Positions 12,732-24,347 of a stretch of DNA of 64,000 nt are shown here, in pieces. The notes beneath the pieces were generated by a model. The model was not told where the DNA came from. It was given only the letters and a program-made list of their open reading frames with translations, and ran no database searches. Position 1 is the first letter of the stretch. The number at the start of each line of letters is the position of its first letter. Position numbers and translations under genes: made by a program. Source of the stretch: Cladobotryum mycophilum (taxonomy: Eukaryota > Ascomycota > Sordariomycetes > Hypocreales > Hypocreaceae); assembly GCA_036429605.1 (NCBI GenBank), contig JAVFKD010000016.1, positions 3,038,001 through 3,102,000 on the forward strand, given 5' to 3'.

Positions 12732-13569
12732 ATGGGTATCTGGGAATCATTCTCCGACATTGTCGAGGCCGTGACGCCCTGGAGCGTCGTCGAGGCTGAG
12801 GCCCCGGCTGAGGAACCCAAGGTACGGAAAGAGAGAGAAAGAGAGAAAAAAGTTGCGCCGTTTCGCCAATTGTGGTTTTCGGGATGGTGGTTTCACTGCA
12901 TGCGTCGCATAAGCTGGCGCATTAGGCTTGGGACTTGGTGCATAGGTGCTAATCATGTGTATAGGAGGAGCCCGCCGCCGAGGAGACCAAGGAGGAGGAG
13001 GCCCCCGCAGCTGAAGAGCCCGAGAAGGAAGAAGAGAAGGAGGAAGAGGAGGAGGAAGAGGAAGAGGAGGATGAGATTGTTGACCCCAAGGTTATCTTCG
13101 AAAAAGGTTCGTCAATTATACATGTGCTTGCGCATCCGGTTTCGATTTATGCCACCACCATATATGCCTCGAGGGATTTCTGGCCGTGGAGGGCTGACAC
13201 ATGATGTTGCGACATGATGCGAAGGAATATATGATACTAACACATGCGATTCTCAGAGTGTGAAAAGTCTGCGCAATGTTCCCCTGTCAAGCACCACTTT
13301 GATGAGTGTGTTGAGCGAGTTCACAAGCAAGAGAGCGAGGAGGGCGAGGCCAAGGAGGACTGTGTTGAAGAATGTACGTTGATCCAAACAACTCAACATC
13401 CCACCACCCCGCATCGCAGGGGTTTATGCCGGCTACGTCGATCCAGCATAATCAGTGACCATCTCCTCACCATTTGACTATTTGTTGCTAACCAATATGC
13501 TCAGTCTTCCACCTTGCTCACTGCGCCACCGCATGCGCTGCCCCTAAGCTGTGGGCCAAGTTAAAATAA
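12732..13569 (+). CDS. QCR6: Ubiquinol-cytochrome c reductase hinge protein (complex III subunit 6)
   Basis: Four exons: 12732-12821, 12965-13106, 13257-13373, 13505-13569 (137 aa). All splice junctions restore frame. The protein has the diagnostic hinge-protein layout: a short N-terminus, a long Glu-rich acidic stretch (about residues 31-75), then ECEKSAQCSPVKHHFDECVE, the second Cys pair in EDCVEE and the end FFHLAHCATACAAPKLWAKL. The Cys residues of the twin CX9C-like helical hairpin are present. It sits on the intermembrane-space face of complex III and helps cytochrome c1 interact with cytochrome c. Three introns in so short a gene is notable but common in filamentous fungi. Confidence 0.93.
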
Positions 13570-14432
13570 ATCAAGAAAACCACCCAATACATGTTTCCGA
13601 TGATTGTATACGAGCCGAAGTGAGCTGTTGAGTCAGGGGAGAGAAAGAGAGATTCCAACACAGTCATCGGATCCCAATTCACGGTCACTCTATTCCCTCC
13701 GGGGGGTATGTGTTCCCGTAACAACACTGCCAACCAACGGCGGCGACGTCAAAAGCAGCAGTGGGTCTATCAAGGTCGGCTGCCCTGTTTGTATCATACG
13801 CTCAAAGCGCCTTGAAGAAAATAGATTTCTCTCTTTGTGTGTCATTGCCCTCACGTTTCATAGTGATTCGTTGACGGGCTGGGTCTACGAATGAATGAAC
13901 AAATGAATGTGTATTAGTTTTGTTTCCAGTTATAACCTCATGATGAATGACAACGCCCTTGTAATCTATAACTCCGCATTCATCCCTCTTGCTCTGACGT
14001 CTCTACGAACTGGATGGCTTTTAACGTCACGTGAGAAAGGGCCCATTCGCCTTGGAGCTTTATCTGCGATGACTGGCCCATGCTCTATTCGTTTTCGAGT
14101 CCAATTGGTGATGCTGATAGAGACATATCCAATCCAGGGGCGATAAGATACATGGAATCATTATTACCCGAACATGATTCACCGGAAGGAGATAGAAAAA
14201 AAAAACAAGGGCGGTCTTGCCGAGAAGCCAAGGCCCTTTCCTTTTCTTGAAAGAAAAATTGCGTAATAGGTACTTTGTACTTGAAGCTGTGTGGTAGCAT
14301 TTTTAAAGGAGAAGCCTGTAAAAAGTCCCAAGGCGTTGATGAGGCATCACAGGCAGAAACTTATTACACCCCCTTCCATCTTTGGAGCCCTAAGCTGCTG
14401 CAAATTGATCATCTTAGTACCTTAAACACACA

Positions 14433-14464
<32 letters not shown>

Positions 14465-14526
14465 TTTGAAGGAAAATAAGACATACCTTGATTAATCACA
14501 ACCCTCAAGGGGATAACAAGGCGATT
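13570..14526. other. Intergenic between QCR6 and RCC1
   Basis: 3' flank of QCR6 and promoter of the RCC1 gene. The notable content is the CA/CG alternating tract at 14426-14463; otherwise nothing gene-like. Confidence 0.5.
14426..14463. repeat. (CA)n(CG)n alternating purine-pyrimidine tract
   Basis: About 38 nt of uninterrupted CA repeats running directly into CG repeats, ending 63 nt before the RCC1 start codon. Alternating CA/CG sequence is the classical Z-DNA-prone pattern. Confidence 0.85.
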
Positions 14527-16302
14527 ATGTCGGGAAACAAGGTAAAGGGGAGGCTCACCACGGGCAGCCATGCAGGCGGCAGGGTCATGAAAGCAGCCGC
14601 CAAAAAGAGGTCTACACTTGGTGAATTTCTTCTCCCTAGGCCCAATACACTATGACAACGAAGGATGGGAATTTTCTAACATTAGTTTAGTAACAGATGC
14701 TTCAAAGCTACTCTCCAAGACATCATCTCCACATGGCAAATCTCCCAAGGCAAGTACCGGAGCGTCTGCCCTGGCTACCACACCCACAAAGGGCCAGGGG
14801 AAGCGTAAGCGTGAAGATGCAGAGGATGAGAGCCACACAGAGGACGGCGAGACGCCCCGGCCGGCAAAGAAGTCCAAGGCCGCGGCGCCAAAGGCCGAGA
14901 AAAGGCCATCTCGGGTAGATGCTGCACCTGCTGTCATCAACAAGGTCCCCTCCAAGGTCCTCACGGTCCTCATCTTCGGCGCCGGCGAGTGCGGCGAGCT
15001 TGGCCTCGGGCCTAAGCGAAAGGCCGCGCTGAACCCGAGGGTTAACCCCTTCCTGAATCCCAATGATGCAGGGACATTTCACGCTGTGCAGGTGGCCTGC
15101 GGTGGGATGCACACGCTCGCCCTGACTGCAGATAATAAGATTGTGAGCTGGGGCGTCAACGACAATGATGCCCTGGGGAGGGACACGCGCTGGGAGGGCG
15201 GGATGAGGGATGCGGACGAGAGCGAGGATGAGGACGATGAGGACCTGAACCCGCATGAGTCGACACCGACGAACATTCCGACGAGTTACTTCCCCGAGGG
15301 GACTACCTTTGTACAGGTTGCCGCCGGAGATAGCTGCAGCTTTGCGCTTACTGCCACGGGTCTTGTCTACGGATGGGGGACATTCCTGGTGAGTCTCAGT
15401 TTTAGGATATGACCGATGAAAAATGTCTAACATGATTTGGGGGGCAGGACTCCCAAGGCAGGGCACGCTTCCGACTGGACGAGAACAAGGAGCTCATTGA
15501 GAAACAGGAGCAGCCCATTCTCGTTCCGGGTTTGAGCAGGATTACGCAGATTGCCTGCGGTGCGAACCACGCCCTCGCCCTGGATGCTTCAGGCACTGTC
15601 TGGGGCTGGGGCAACTGTGAACAGAATCAGCTCGGGCGCCCGCATGCAGGGGCCCTGGAAGACACCCTTACGCCTCGCAAAGTCGAGATCGGCCGCCGGG
15701 GCATCAAGTACATTGCGTCCGGGGAGTACCACTCTTTTGCTGTCGACGACAAGGACCGCGTATGGGGCTGGGGGCTGAACAGCTTTGGCGAGGCGGGCTA
15801 TGCGAAGACTGCTGGCGGGGACGCGGCTGTCCTGCCGGAGCCCAAGAGGGTTCGGGAGCTGTCGAGGAAGGGCATCCGGGTTATAGACGGCGGCGCTCAT
15901 CACTCCGCTGCCGTGACGGCGGATGGCGAGTGTCTTGTATGGGGACGTCTCGACGGCGGGCAGCTGGGCATCAAGTTCTCCCAGGAACAACTCGACGACG
16001 AGACTCAGATCCGACGAGACGAATACAACAAGCCCCGCATCTGCCTCAAACCCACTGCCGTCCCCAACATTGGCAAAGTTGCCCACGTCGCCTGCGGAAC
16101 CGATCATACAATCATCATCAACGACCAAGGCCACGGCTACGCTACCGGGTTCGGGTCCTCCGGACAGCTAGGTCTGGGAGATGAGGACGATAGGGATGTT
16201 GCACGCAAGATGGGCGGGAAGAATGTGGTGGAGAGGGAGTTGCTTTGGGCGGGCGCTGGTGGGCAGTTTTCAGTTGTTGCTGCAACGGTCAAGATTGAAT
16301 GA
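14527..16302 (+). CDS. SRM1: RCC1-type Ran guanine nucleotide exchange factor
   Basis: Exons 14527-14620, 14691-15388 and 15448-16302 (548 aa). The first exon uses the ATG at 14527 and a GTGAAT donor; the acceptor is either at 14690 or six bases later, both in frame. The N-terminus is basic with a probable nuclear signal (GQGKRKRED and PAKKSKAAAPKAEKR). The rest is a seven-bladed RCC1 propeller with repeated blade motifs: FGAGECGELGLG, ACGGMHTLALT, AAGDSCSFALT, ACGANHALALD, ASGEYHSFAVD, DGGAHHSAAVT and ACGTDHTIIIN then FGSSGQLGLG. An acidic insertion (ESEDEDDEDL) follows blade two, as in other fungal RCC1/Pim1 proteins. It charges Ran with GTP on chromatin, driving nucleocytoplasmic transport and spindle assembly. 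Confidence 0.93.
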
Positions 16303-16857
16303 TACGGGGGTTGCAATCTGCTGGATATCTTTTTTCTTTCTTTTTCTTTTTACGATGAGTCCCAACATTGCTTTCGAGAGTTTGGATGGGGCAGATATAG
16401 TTCAAAAATTATAGATAGAATGAGCTCCATCAGATATATATGGCCCGACATTATATATCAAAAACTTGGCAACTCTAAAAAGGATTATTGTCCATACAAC
16501 CACCAATTTTCAGGTAAGAGGGCATGTTCGAGACATGGCTCCCATGACAGCATGTTCATAACAAGACTGTGGGACGTTTGGCAAGACAATCTTGATATAT
16601 CATGCATAGAGCTTGTCAATGAAAGTTGTATGAAATCATAAAAACGATACAAAGCAGCAATACACCAAGAACACCAAAAAAGCAAACCGCTCTTTGTTGT
16701 ACAGCACGCTGATCCACACCTCACTTCATGAGTTGGTTCCCACACGTTTCACATGATACCTCCTCCAAATCATCTCAAGTTCATCATATCCCCCCCCCCT
16801 TTCCTAAAAAAAAAAAAAAAACCACCTAGACCCAGCCTCCCGATCCTTTTAATCCCC
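16303..16857. other. Intergenic, convergent 3' ends
   Basis: Lies between the ends of the RCC1 and Mam3-like genes. AT-rich with a C run and A run near 16791-16821. No gene signal. Confidence 0.5.
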
Positions 16858-18657
16858 TTATTTGGCCCCGTTTTGTCCTTTTCCCAAAAGTGGCGTCGAC
16901 TCATTATGATCATAGACCTGACTGTCGGTGGAGTTTCTAGGCTTATCACCATCCGACACAGTCAAGCCCTGTTTAATTTTGAAAATACTGCCTCGCGTGC
17001 TGCTCCGTGGATTGGCTGCTCTGTTGGCAGGGCCGAGACGTAGCTGCTGTCTCATTTCATCCAGCGACGACCTAACAGGTACAGTACCACTAGCAACTCG
17101 TCCATCAGGGCCGGTGGAGTTCTGACGCCTCATGAAGACGGCTGTCTTGACAGGCCGTTCATGATGGCCTGAATCACTCTTGTATGATCCAATAGGGTGC
17201 TCATCAGAATTCTCCGGGATGTTAATCAAATTAGCGCCATCAGTTGTCTTCTTAATCGCAATACCGACACCTGGCGCATCGGTGTGAAGGCGACGAGCTC
17301 TAGGAGCGGGTGTGAGACGCCTAATCGCCTTGTGGACGTCAACGTAGACATCAGATTCATCAACAATTTCCCTACAACAGTTAGCACATAGAACGAAGGT
17401 TCGGGCTTAGTAGGTACATACTCTCCAATGAGCTCCTCGATAACGTCTTCCAGCGTGACAACACCAAGGGCACCATGGTCGGAACCCGGAAACTCGGAAA
17501 CCAGGACCATATGAGACTTGCCCTCCTGGAAGAAGTTGATAATGTCTAGACAGCTTGTTTCCGGTCGAGTTTCTACAATGGCACCTAGCTGAACATCTCG
17601 GACGGGGATGCGATCCTCGGGGTCGTAAGTGATGAGGGTCTTGACAAGAAGCATTCCAACAAAGTCTGTCTCGTTACCGGCGCGGTAGATGGGAATTCTA
17701 GAGTAGCCTGATGATAGAATTGTGTCCATGGTCTCCTCATCCAAAATATGGTCCTCGGCAAGGGAGTAGACATCGTCCATGGGGGTCATGACCTCCGAGA
17801 CTGGCTTGTCCTTGAGGTCCAAAACGGCCGTGATGATGGTGACCTCGTCTTGGTTTAGTCGCTCTGAAGCCTCGCCAAGTGTTCTGTGTAGAGTCACGAG
17901 AGTCTTGAGTCCATTCTTCTTGTATACGGTGCCATGGTCTTCGCCGAGAATCCAGTCGAGCAGTTTAGCAGTAGGCCAGGCGACGGGGCTCAGCAGATAC
18001 ATGAGTCCCAAGACGGGCTTTGCCATGTATCCACCGATGGGAAGACCATATCGGACGCAGACGGACTGGGGAACGATTTCGCCGAAGATGACTATTAGAG
18101 AAAAGGTCAGCTAGAAATTCTGAAGCTGTTAATGTTGGGCCATATTACCAATGAGAATAGTACTGCCCACGACGGCAGCAATACCACCGCCCAGAAAACG
18201 GTCTAGCACGACAGGTAGAGACTCATTGACAATGACGTTGGCGAGAAGCAACGTGACCAGCACCCAATGCTTGCCCCTGTTAAGCAGCTGCAAGACGCTC
18301 TTGGCATTCTTTTGTTGTGACTCTGTAGGATCGCCGGAGATGACCTGAAGATAGATGCTATCTTGTCCCATCAACCTGATTTAACTGTCAGCGTCTGTGG
18401 CAGCAAGGCGAGAGACCAAGCAAAGCAATGACGTACGCTATTGTCAACCCAGCAAATGCACCGCCCAGCAGGACCAAGGCGATTGATCCTACGGCGAGCG
18501 CCCACAGAGGAGTATTTCCTGCTTCCTCTCCATGGTGGTCGCGTGCCGATAGAGGGGCCGCAGAGACCGAGGTCAGACCGATCCCAAGCAGCCGTCCCAG
18601 ACCGAGGACGGCTGGCCTGAAGTTGGCGAGCCCAGTAGAAGCACCTCTCTTCTGCAT
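16858..18657 (-). CDS. CNNM/Mam3-family protein (DUF21 + CBS domains)
   Basis: Four exons, complement(join(16858..17371,17422..18091,18149..18375,18437..18657)), 543 aa; introns of 50, 57 and 61 nt with GTATGT/GTAATA/GTACGT donors. After an N-terminal hydrophobic segment comes the DUF21 transmembrane domain (GGAFAGLTIALMGQD, VLVTLLLANVIVNESLP, GSTILIVIFGEIVPQSVC), then a CBS pair (EVMTPMDDVYSLAED, SGYSRIPIYRAGN, GALGVVTLEDVIEELIGEEIVDE) and a long polar tail ending near STPLLGKGQ. Relatives include yeast Mam3 (manganese and mitochondrial morphology) and animal CNNM magnesium transporters. Likely a vacuolar or plasma-membrane divalent-cation homeostasis protein; direct transport is an inference from the family. 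Confidence 0.92.
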
Positions 18658-20001
18658 ATCAATCTTGTAGGCTTTCGATGTATCGTCTCAAGCAGGTTTG
18701 GTTTATTTCGAAGGCTCTTGTCGATGCCAAGTCAGCTGTCGAGAAGAATAAGTTGGCACGAGTCAGATTTCTACAAGGTCGCAGGATGGGCGAGAGCGGA
18801 AACGCGGCGCGATACGGTGGGACTTGGTTGTTGTTGCTGTTGTTGTTGTTGCCTTGTTTTGTTTCTCAGAGAAATGACTCTGTGCAATGTGGAATTTGGA
18901 AACAATTGGCTTGAGCCAAGAGAGAAATGCAATGATATGCAAGGGGGTTATAAGTTCTTTGGGGGGGCGTTGAAAGATGATGTGACGGTGACAATGATGA
19001 AATAGACAAAGAAGGTGGGAATAGAAAGGGAATGGATCCGAGGCGTCAGAGCTTCCTCCCAAGGATGTGGATGATACTAAGTTTAGGTCCTGTTTTTTTA
19101 CTGCTACTGCTGCGGCTGCTTCTGCCAGGGTTCAATGTTCAATGTGGGTTGGTTGGTGGGCCCAGCTGCAGGTTTGGCCCGATGACGACAGATTACAGCG
19201 TCCACTGGCTGGTTCTAGCGATGCCTAGCACGCTGTTTAACTGTATTACAGCGCCTTCACATGCTGTGTTGGTATGTGCCTTTAGGGGACTTGGGGGACT
19301 TTGGGGGACACAACGCCACAAGCCTTGGCGATGGTATCAGAACGCTTGGGGCCAACCTTGTTTCTTCTCATGCTCCATCAACGGGTTTCATCGAGACTCT
19401 ATCGAATGTAACAGCATCCCGTCTTTCGCCGCCATAATACCAGTCATAATTTATCCGTAAGAGGGGTTCTGAGACGCTATGAGTGGTTTGAAATTGCATA
19501 CGGTGGAATTGTTGCTTTTGAAGTACGTCTCCGCGCGTCAAGATAAGCTAGGTGCCTACTAATCAAACCACCATTGATAAGGGGATAATACCAAAGCAAT
19601 ATATACTTGGGAGTATCACAACGCTGAGTGGTGGACACCATCCCATAAGGTACGAAGCATTAGTAGGCAAATGTTTATAGGTACGGAGTACTTGTAGATA
19701 CCTGAGATAGACGTAGTATACATAACTTCGCTTGGCAACCGAGTGAGCTATATATACCCTTGAATATAACTTGCTCGCTCGCTTCCGTTATCTAAGCTTC
19801 TTCTTAAGGTCTGATAACAGGTCTCTCTCTTCTTCATCTTATTGGACCAACAATACATGGATGGAAACATGGATTGAGAAGGTGCCTCCTCGAATGTACA
19901 TGCAACTCCATACAAATGTGGATAAAGATAAAAGACCCGACCCTTTCTTACGCCAAGAAACACATGGACCCAAAGAGCATCAATATCCACCAATCTCGTC
20001 T
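18658..20001. other. Intergenic between Mam3-like and PGDH genes
   Basis: Promoter region of the Mam3-like gene and 3' flank of the PGDH gene. A 142-codon plus-strand ORF at 19032-19460 begins with a hydrophobic stretch but has no family resemblance and is not called. Confidence 0.5.
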
Positions 20002-21708
20002 CTACAGCTGAATCAAAACTACATCAAGTACACCTTCTGACCTCCGCAGACCCTCTATCACTGCATCATTCACCTTGCCGTCCACTCCCAGAATCATCAG
20101 GGCCTCATTGTCCTTCTTGGGGTCTCGATCCTGCGGCAGTGAGTCTCCATCCAGGCCGGCCACCTGCATGAAGTTGATATTAATGCCATGCGACCCCAAT
20201 ACCATTCCAACTCCACCAATCTTGCCTGGCTCATCATAATTATGCAGGATGATCATCTTTCCTTCTGGGCTAAAGGTGGCATTGAACCTGTCAAGCTTGG
20301 AGATGTACACCCGCTTGTCTGATGCATAACCCTCGATGACCTGCTCCCCGCGTCCGTCCTCCGCGATGGCTCGTAGACGCACGAGGTTTGCAAAAGTCTG
20401 ATCATCTGACTGATGTGAGTGTGTCTCACTAATGGAGATGCCCTTTTCTTTGGCAATCAGGGCGGCATTGACGATGTTGACATGCGAGTCGCTGAACGAG
20501 GCAACCAGTCCCTTGACCAAGGCAGCATACAGCGGCTTTGTGTTTTGCATTCCAGCCAAGTCTCCGTGATATATCAGCTCAAACTTGCGGCCACCAACCA
20601 TTCCGCCCTTGCTCCTCACAAAGTGTTGGGTGTAAAGAAGACCCATCTTCTCAACCAGCTGCACCGACGGCTGCAGCTTGCGATACTCCTCCGGCATGAT
20701 AATGGGGGCATTGACAGCGCTGGTAGGAAGTCCACCGCGCAAAATCTCAAGCACCTGAGTGCACACGTCCATGGAGACGTTCTCTTGTGCTTCCACGGTA
20801 GATGCTCCTAGATGTGGTGTGGCTACCACCTTGGGATGCTTGGCAAGCTGAGCGGCTGTCGAATCGGGTTTCGGTGGCTCCGAAGTGAACACATCTATGC
20901 CTGCTCCAGCAATCCATCCCTCCTCTAGGGCCTTCAACAGAGCTGCCTCGTTATAGACTCCACCTCTTGCAACATTAAGAACTCGGGCCGTTTTTTTCAT
21001 TGATTTGAACTCTTCCTCTCCAATGAGGTCTAGAGTTGTCGCCAGTAGCGGTGTATGAATGGTGAGGAAATCAACGACTGGCAATAACTCGTTTAGGGAA
21101 GATGCCATCTCAACGCCCGCATGACGAGCCATATCGACGCTGGCATAAGGGTCGACAGCAATGACTTTCATCCCGAGACCTTTTGCCATTCTGGCAACAT
21201 TCATGCCGACCTTTCCCAGGCCAACTATACCCAGAGTCTTGCGTCCCACCTCGACACCAACAAGCTTGCTTCTCTCCCATGCACCTTGCTTGACAGTGCC
21301 ATCTGCTCGGCCAACATTTCTAGCTGTGGCAAGCAACAGAGCCACCGTGTGTTCAGCAGCAGCCAGGATGTTGCCTGATGGTGAATTGACGACAATAATG
21401 CCCTGGGAAGTCGCAGCTGGGACATTGATATTATCAACGCCAACTCCTGCTCGTGCCACCACCCTGAGCTTCTTTCCAGCTTGGAGAACTTCCTCCGTTA
21501 CCTTGGTTTCAGAACGAACAATGAGGCCTTGATAGTCTGGGATGAGAGAGATCAGGTCTTCCGGAGACAAGCCTGACCTAACGTCGATGTCAAAATGTGG
21601 CTTCAACAAAGCAAGTCCATCTTGTGAAACCTTTTCTGGCACGAGAACTCGAGGAAGATTTGCGGGTTTACTATCATGCAAGCTCTCATTGGTAGCGATT
21701 GGAGCCAT
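20002..21708 (-). CDS. SER3: D-3-phosphoglycerate dehydrogenase
   Basis: Single exon, 568 aa from the Met at 21708. The frame is open upstream to 21831 but that extension (low-quality, not conserved-looking) was not used because the family begins close to NLPRVLVPEKVSQDGL. Substrate and NAD domains are complete: RAGVGVDNINVPAATSQGI, NAD-binding GIVGLGKVGMNVARMAKGLG, the catalytic Arg in NVARGGVYNEAAL, Glu in AGAGIDVFTSEPP and His in VATPHLGASTVEAQ. The C-terminus carries the ASB regulatory domain and an ACT domain (MIILHNYDEPGKIGGVGMVL) that binds serine. It catalyses the first step of the phosphorylated serine pathway, oxidising 3-phosphoglycerate to 3-phosphohydroxypyruvate in the cytosol, and is expected to be feedback-inhibited by serine. 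Confidence 0.95.
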   Translation of the reverse strand: MAPIATNESLHDSKPANLPRVLVPEKVSQDGLALLKPHFDIDVRSGLSPEDLISLIPDYQGLIVRSETKVTEEVLQAGKKLRVVARAGVGVDNINVPAATSQGIIVVNSPSGNILAAAEHTVALLLATARNVGRADGTVKQGAWERSKLVGVEVGRKTLGIVGLGKVGMNVARMAKGLGMKVIAVDPYASVDMARHAGVEMASSLNELLPVVDFLTIHTPLLATTLDLIGEEEFKSMKKTARVLNVARGGVYNEAALLKALEEGWIAGAGIDVFTSEPPKPDSTAAQLAKHPKVVATPHLGASTVEAQENVSMDVCTQVLEILRGGLPTSAVNAPIIMPEEYRKLQPSVQLVEKMGLLYTQHFVRSKGGMVGGRKFELIYHGDLAGMQNTKPLYAALVKGLVASFSDSHVNIVNAALIAKEKGISISETHSHQSDDQTFANLVRLRAIAEDGRGEQVIEGYASDKRVYISKLDRFNATFSPEGKMIILHNYDEPGKIGGVGMVLGSHGININFMQVAGLDGDSLPQDRDPKKDNEALMILGVDGKVNDAVIEGLRRSEGVLDVVLIQL

Positions 21709-24347
21709 GGCGGTAGGTGTATTGATCCTTATAAAGACTATCAATGGGGCAATCCCAAATTCATCAAATTCACCAATTTTGCAGCTCAGTTTATCAAGAG
21801 AAAAGATAAGGTTTGCAGAACGGGACAACAAAGGGGACCGGCATGCGATGATTTAAGAACAGCAAAAATAAAGTCTCTAAAGAGTTGACACGTCCAACCA
21901 TGACGTCCAGAGCAACCCCTCCCTCCTGTCACCGACATGGGACAAGGTGGCGTGGCCATTGAATCAAAGTGCCACAGGAGTCCCGTCATACGCACCACAA
22001 ATAGAAACCCAATTGTCCAATCCGACTGCTTGCTGAGCTCCGAGACATGAAGAGGTGACCCCCATATGCAGATGCAAGGAGCCGGATCCAGTATCAGCCA
22101 AACGGATTGCAACGTTGGCAAGCCACAGTAGACGAATCGCTCAGGTAATGCGATTTGCTTTATCTTTGGCATTGATGGGTTCCCCCACGTAACAGACCTG
22201 TCAGCTTGTGACAGGGGAACAGGTATCTTTTGGGTATTATTCTTGACGCGCTAGGACTGCCACGCATCACGTCAATACTCAGACCCTCGCGACTTGGTGT
22301 CACGTTGGAAGTATTGTGATGAAACACGACCATCCCATCTCCACGCAGCTCAAAGGCGTATGTGGTGATGGACCCTCCGTATTACGAGCCCCGAACTGGT
22401 TCGATTCGAGCTTCATTGATCTCAAAGACCCAGTCTGATAGCTCCTTCAGATCGGGACAGCTTTGGAGTGGGGATGTCCCAGTTGGTGGACGATCGACAC
22501 GAAGCGGGGAGACGCCCCAGCACCTGAAAGCCGGGGAAGTGGAGCTACATTGCGGGGGATCAGATCAAAGAGCGGTTGGGGCGAACTCAACGGCCCGTTT
22601 CCATCAATCATGTTCCAACCCCTTTGAACCAAGCCATAATTAGCCACTGCATCATGGATCCATTCTCGATGGCGAAGGGCACGGCACGTATCATCCTGAC
22701 TATGAGGTTGGGCCGATGCTCCCTTTGTCTTGGTGAATATTAAATTGCTGCTCAATTTTGGTACATTTTTAGGGTAGTGATTTGATTGTCTGTCTAGAGG
22801 AGCATAAGTTTATTAGACAGATGGTTCGCTACCTACCAGAAATGATAAATGCTACAGGGTAAGAATGGGGTTATTGAAGTATGTTGAACGCGGGGTCATG
22901 GTATTTTAGTCATACATGCTAGGTGTACAAGCCGAAGAGCAAGCATCTAATCCAAAAGTTTTGAGGCTTCCCAGTGGAAGTGATATAGATACTTCGATGA
23001 AGAAAACTACACAGACTAAAAATTCAGTTTCATTTCATGTCATACCAGTCGTTATCTTGAAATATGAACTTCAAAAAAAAAATCACCTCGAAACTTGTGA
23101 TGTTGATCTGCATAAGCTGCTCTCGGCGGGGCTGAAGGGCGTTCCTCGTAGAGAAGGGAAGATTCGAAACTAGAGGATATTCGAAACACCGTGATTATTT
23201 GACCCAAGGGAAGCACCATGGGAGCTTGGAATCTCGCGTTGTGAATAAACGATGAAAAAGATTGGGAGATGTTTATTTTCGTTGATTTGACTCAGCAGCG
23301 AGTTCTCCCCTGATTGAGAGAATGGGCCTAGGAAGAAACAAATTGCTTACCGAAGGAATGAGCTTGTCTTTGTTCACTGAACCCCCAAGTATGGGGAAGG
23401 TCCGGTATAATCTTCAATGTAGAGTCAGTGTGCTAAATACCTTTTCCGTGGAGCTCACAGGGCTACTACCCACGTTGCAGACAATTGCTAGAGACACATT
23501 CACATCGGGGGGGGGTGCTCTGAGTAGAACTACCAAGGCCTGAATGGCCTATGGTGGAAATATTGTACGTCTACTTATCGGACTTCCAAGTAATCTTTCC
23601 CCAGAGATGCAGAACTAAAAGAGGCACCTTCATGGGTTCGTACGACTTTAGGATATCTGCGCGCAAAGAAAAAAACAAAGATCTCTTTGAGTTCTCGGAG
23701 AGAATTGATAGCATCTACAAAGGGCGACCTTTCTTACAATACTGGAAAAGAAAACTAGACTGTCTGATGTTTACTTTCACCACCAGAATTTGGTGATTGC
23801 AGTCGATGTTCAGACATGTTCACTTGATCGAATGTCTTGAAAGATAACAAAAGCAAATCATGAATTCTGTTTCCGTTATTTTACATGCAAACAAACCGAT
23901 AGTAAAGCTAGACAAACCCTTGTCTAGGAAACAAAACCACCCCGAACCTTGAACCTTTGATAAAAGACAAAAACCGATTGACAAAGGAAAAGTAACCATA
24001 AGAAGAACCGTCTTCATCAATCATTAAAGTCATGATTGCTAGTATTCTTTGACCAGACCACAAAATCCGAGTTTGCTGTCGTCAAACAGTGATATAATCC
24101 TCCTTTCACAATAGAACAAAATGTTTGTATACAGAGAAAAGAAAGAAAAAAGAAAGAAAAAGAAAAAGAAGAAGAAAAAGGGAAAAAAGCAGGGAAGACG
24201 GTAGAGGATGGGTAGAGTGTAAATAAGTTGAAAACAATAAAGGATTGGCCCAGTCGTATGGGCATTATTCTCAGACGAGTTGAGACTTTGGTTTGTCTGC
24301 CAGACGACCGTTTCATAGACGGCAAGGCTTGATGATGGCAGTACATT
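21709..24347. other. Gene-poor intergenic region
   Basis: Upstream flank of the PGDH gene and 3' flank of the coiled-coil gene. Short ORFs (for example 22362-22643 and 22916-23173) show no domain or splice structure. A purine-rich GAAAAAG tract lies near 24137-24190. Nothing else is supportable. Confidence 0.5.

Noticed and set aside
19032..19460. 142-codon ORF with a hydrophobic N-terminal stretch
   Set aside because: No family resemblance, composition unlike neighbouring genes, and the hydrophobic part derives from a CTG/CTT-rich stretch.
21709..21831. N-terminal extension of phosphoglycerate dehydrogenase
   Set aside because: The in-frame upstream Met gives 41 residues without the usual family start; the Met at 21708 fits the family length better.
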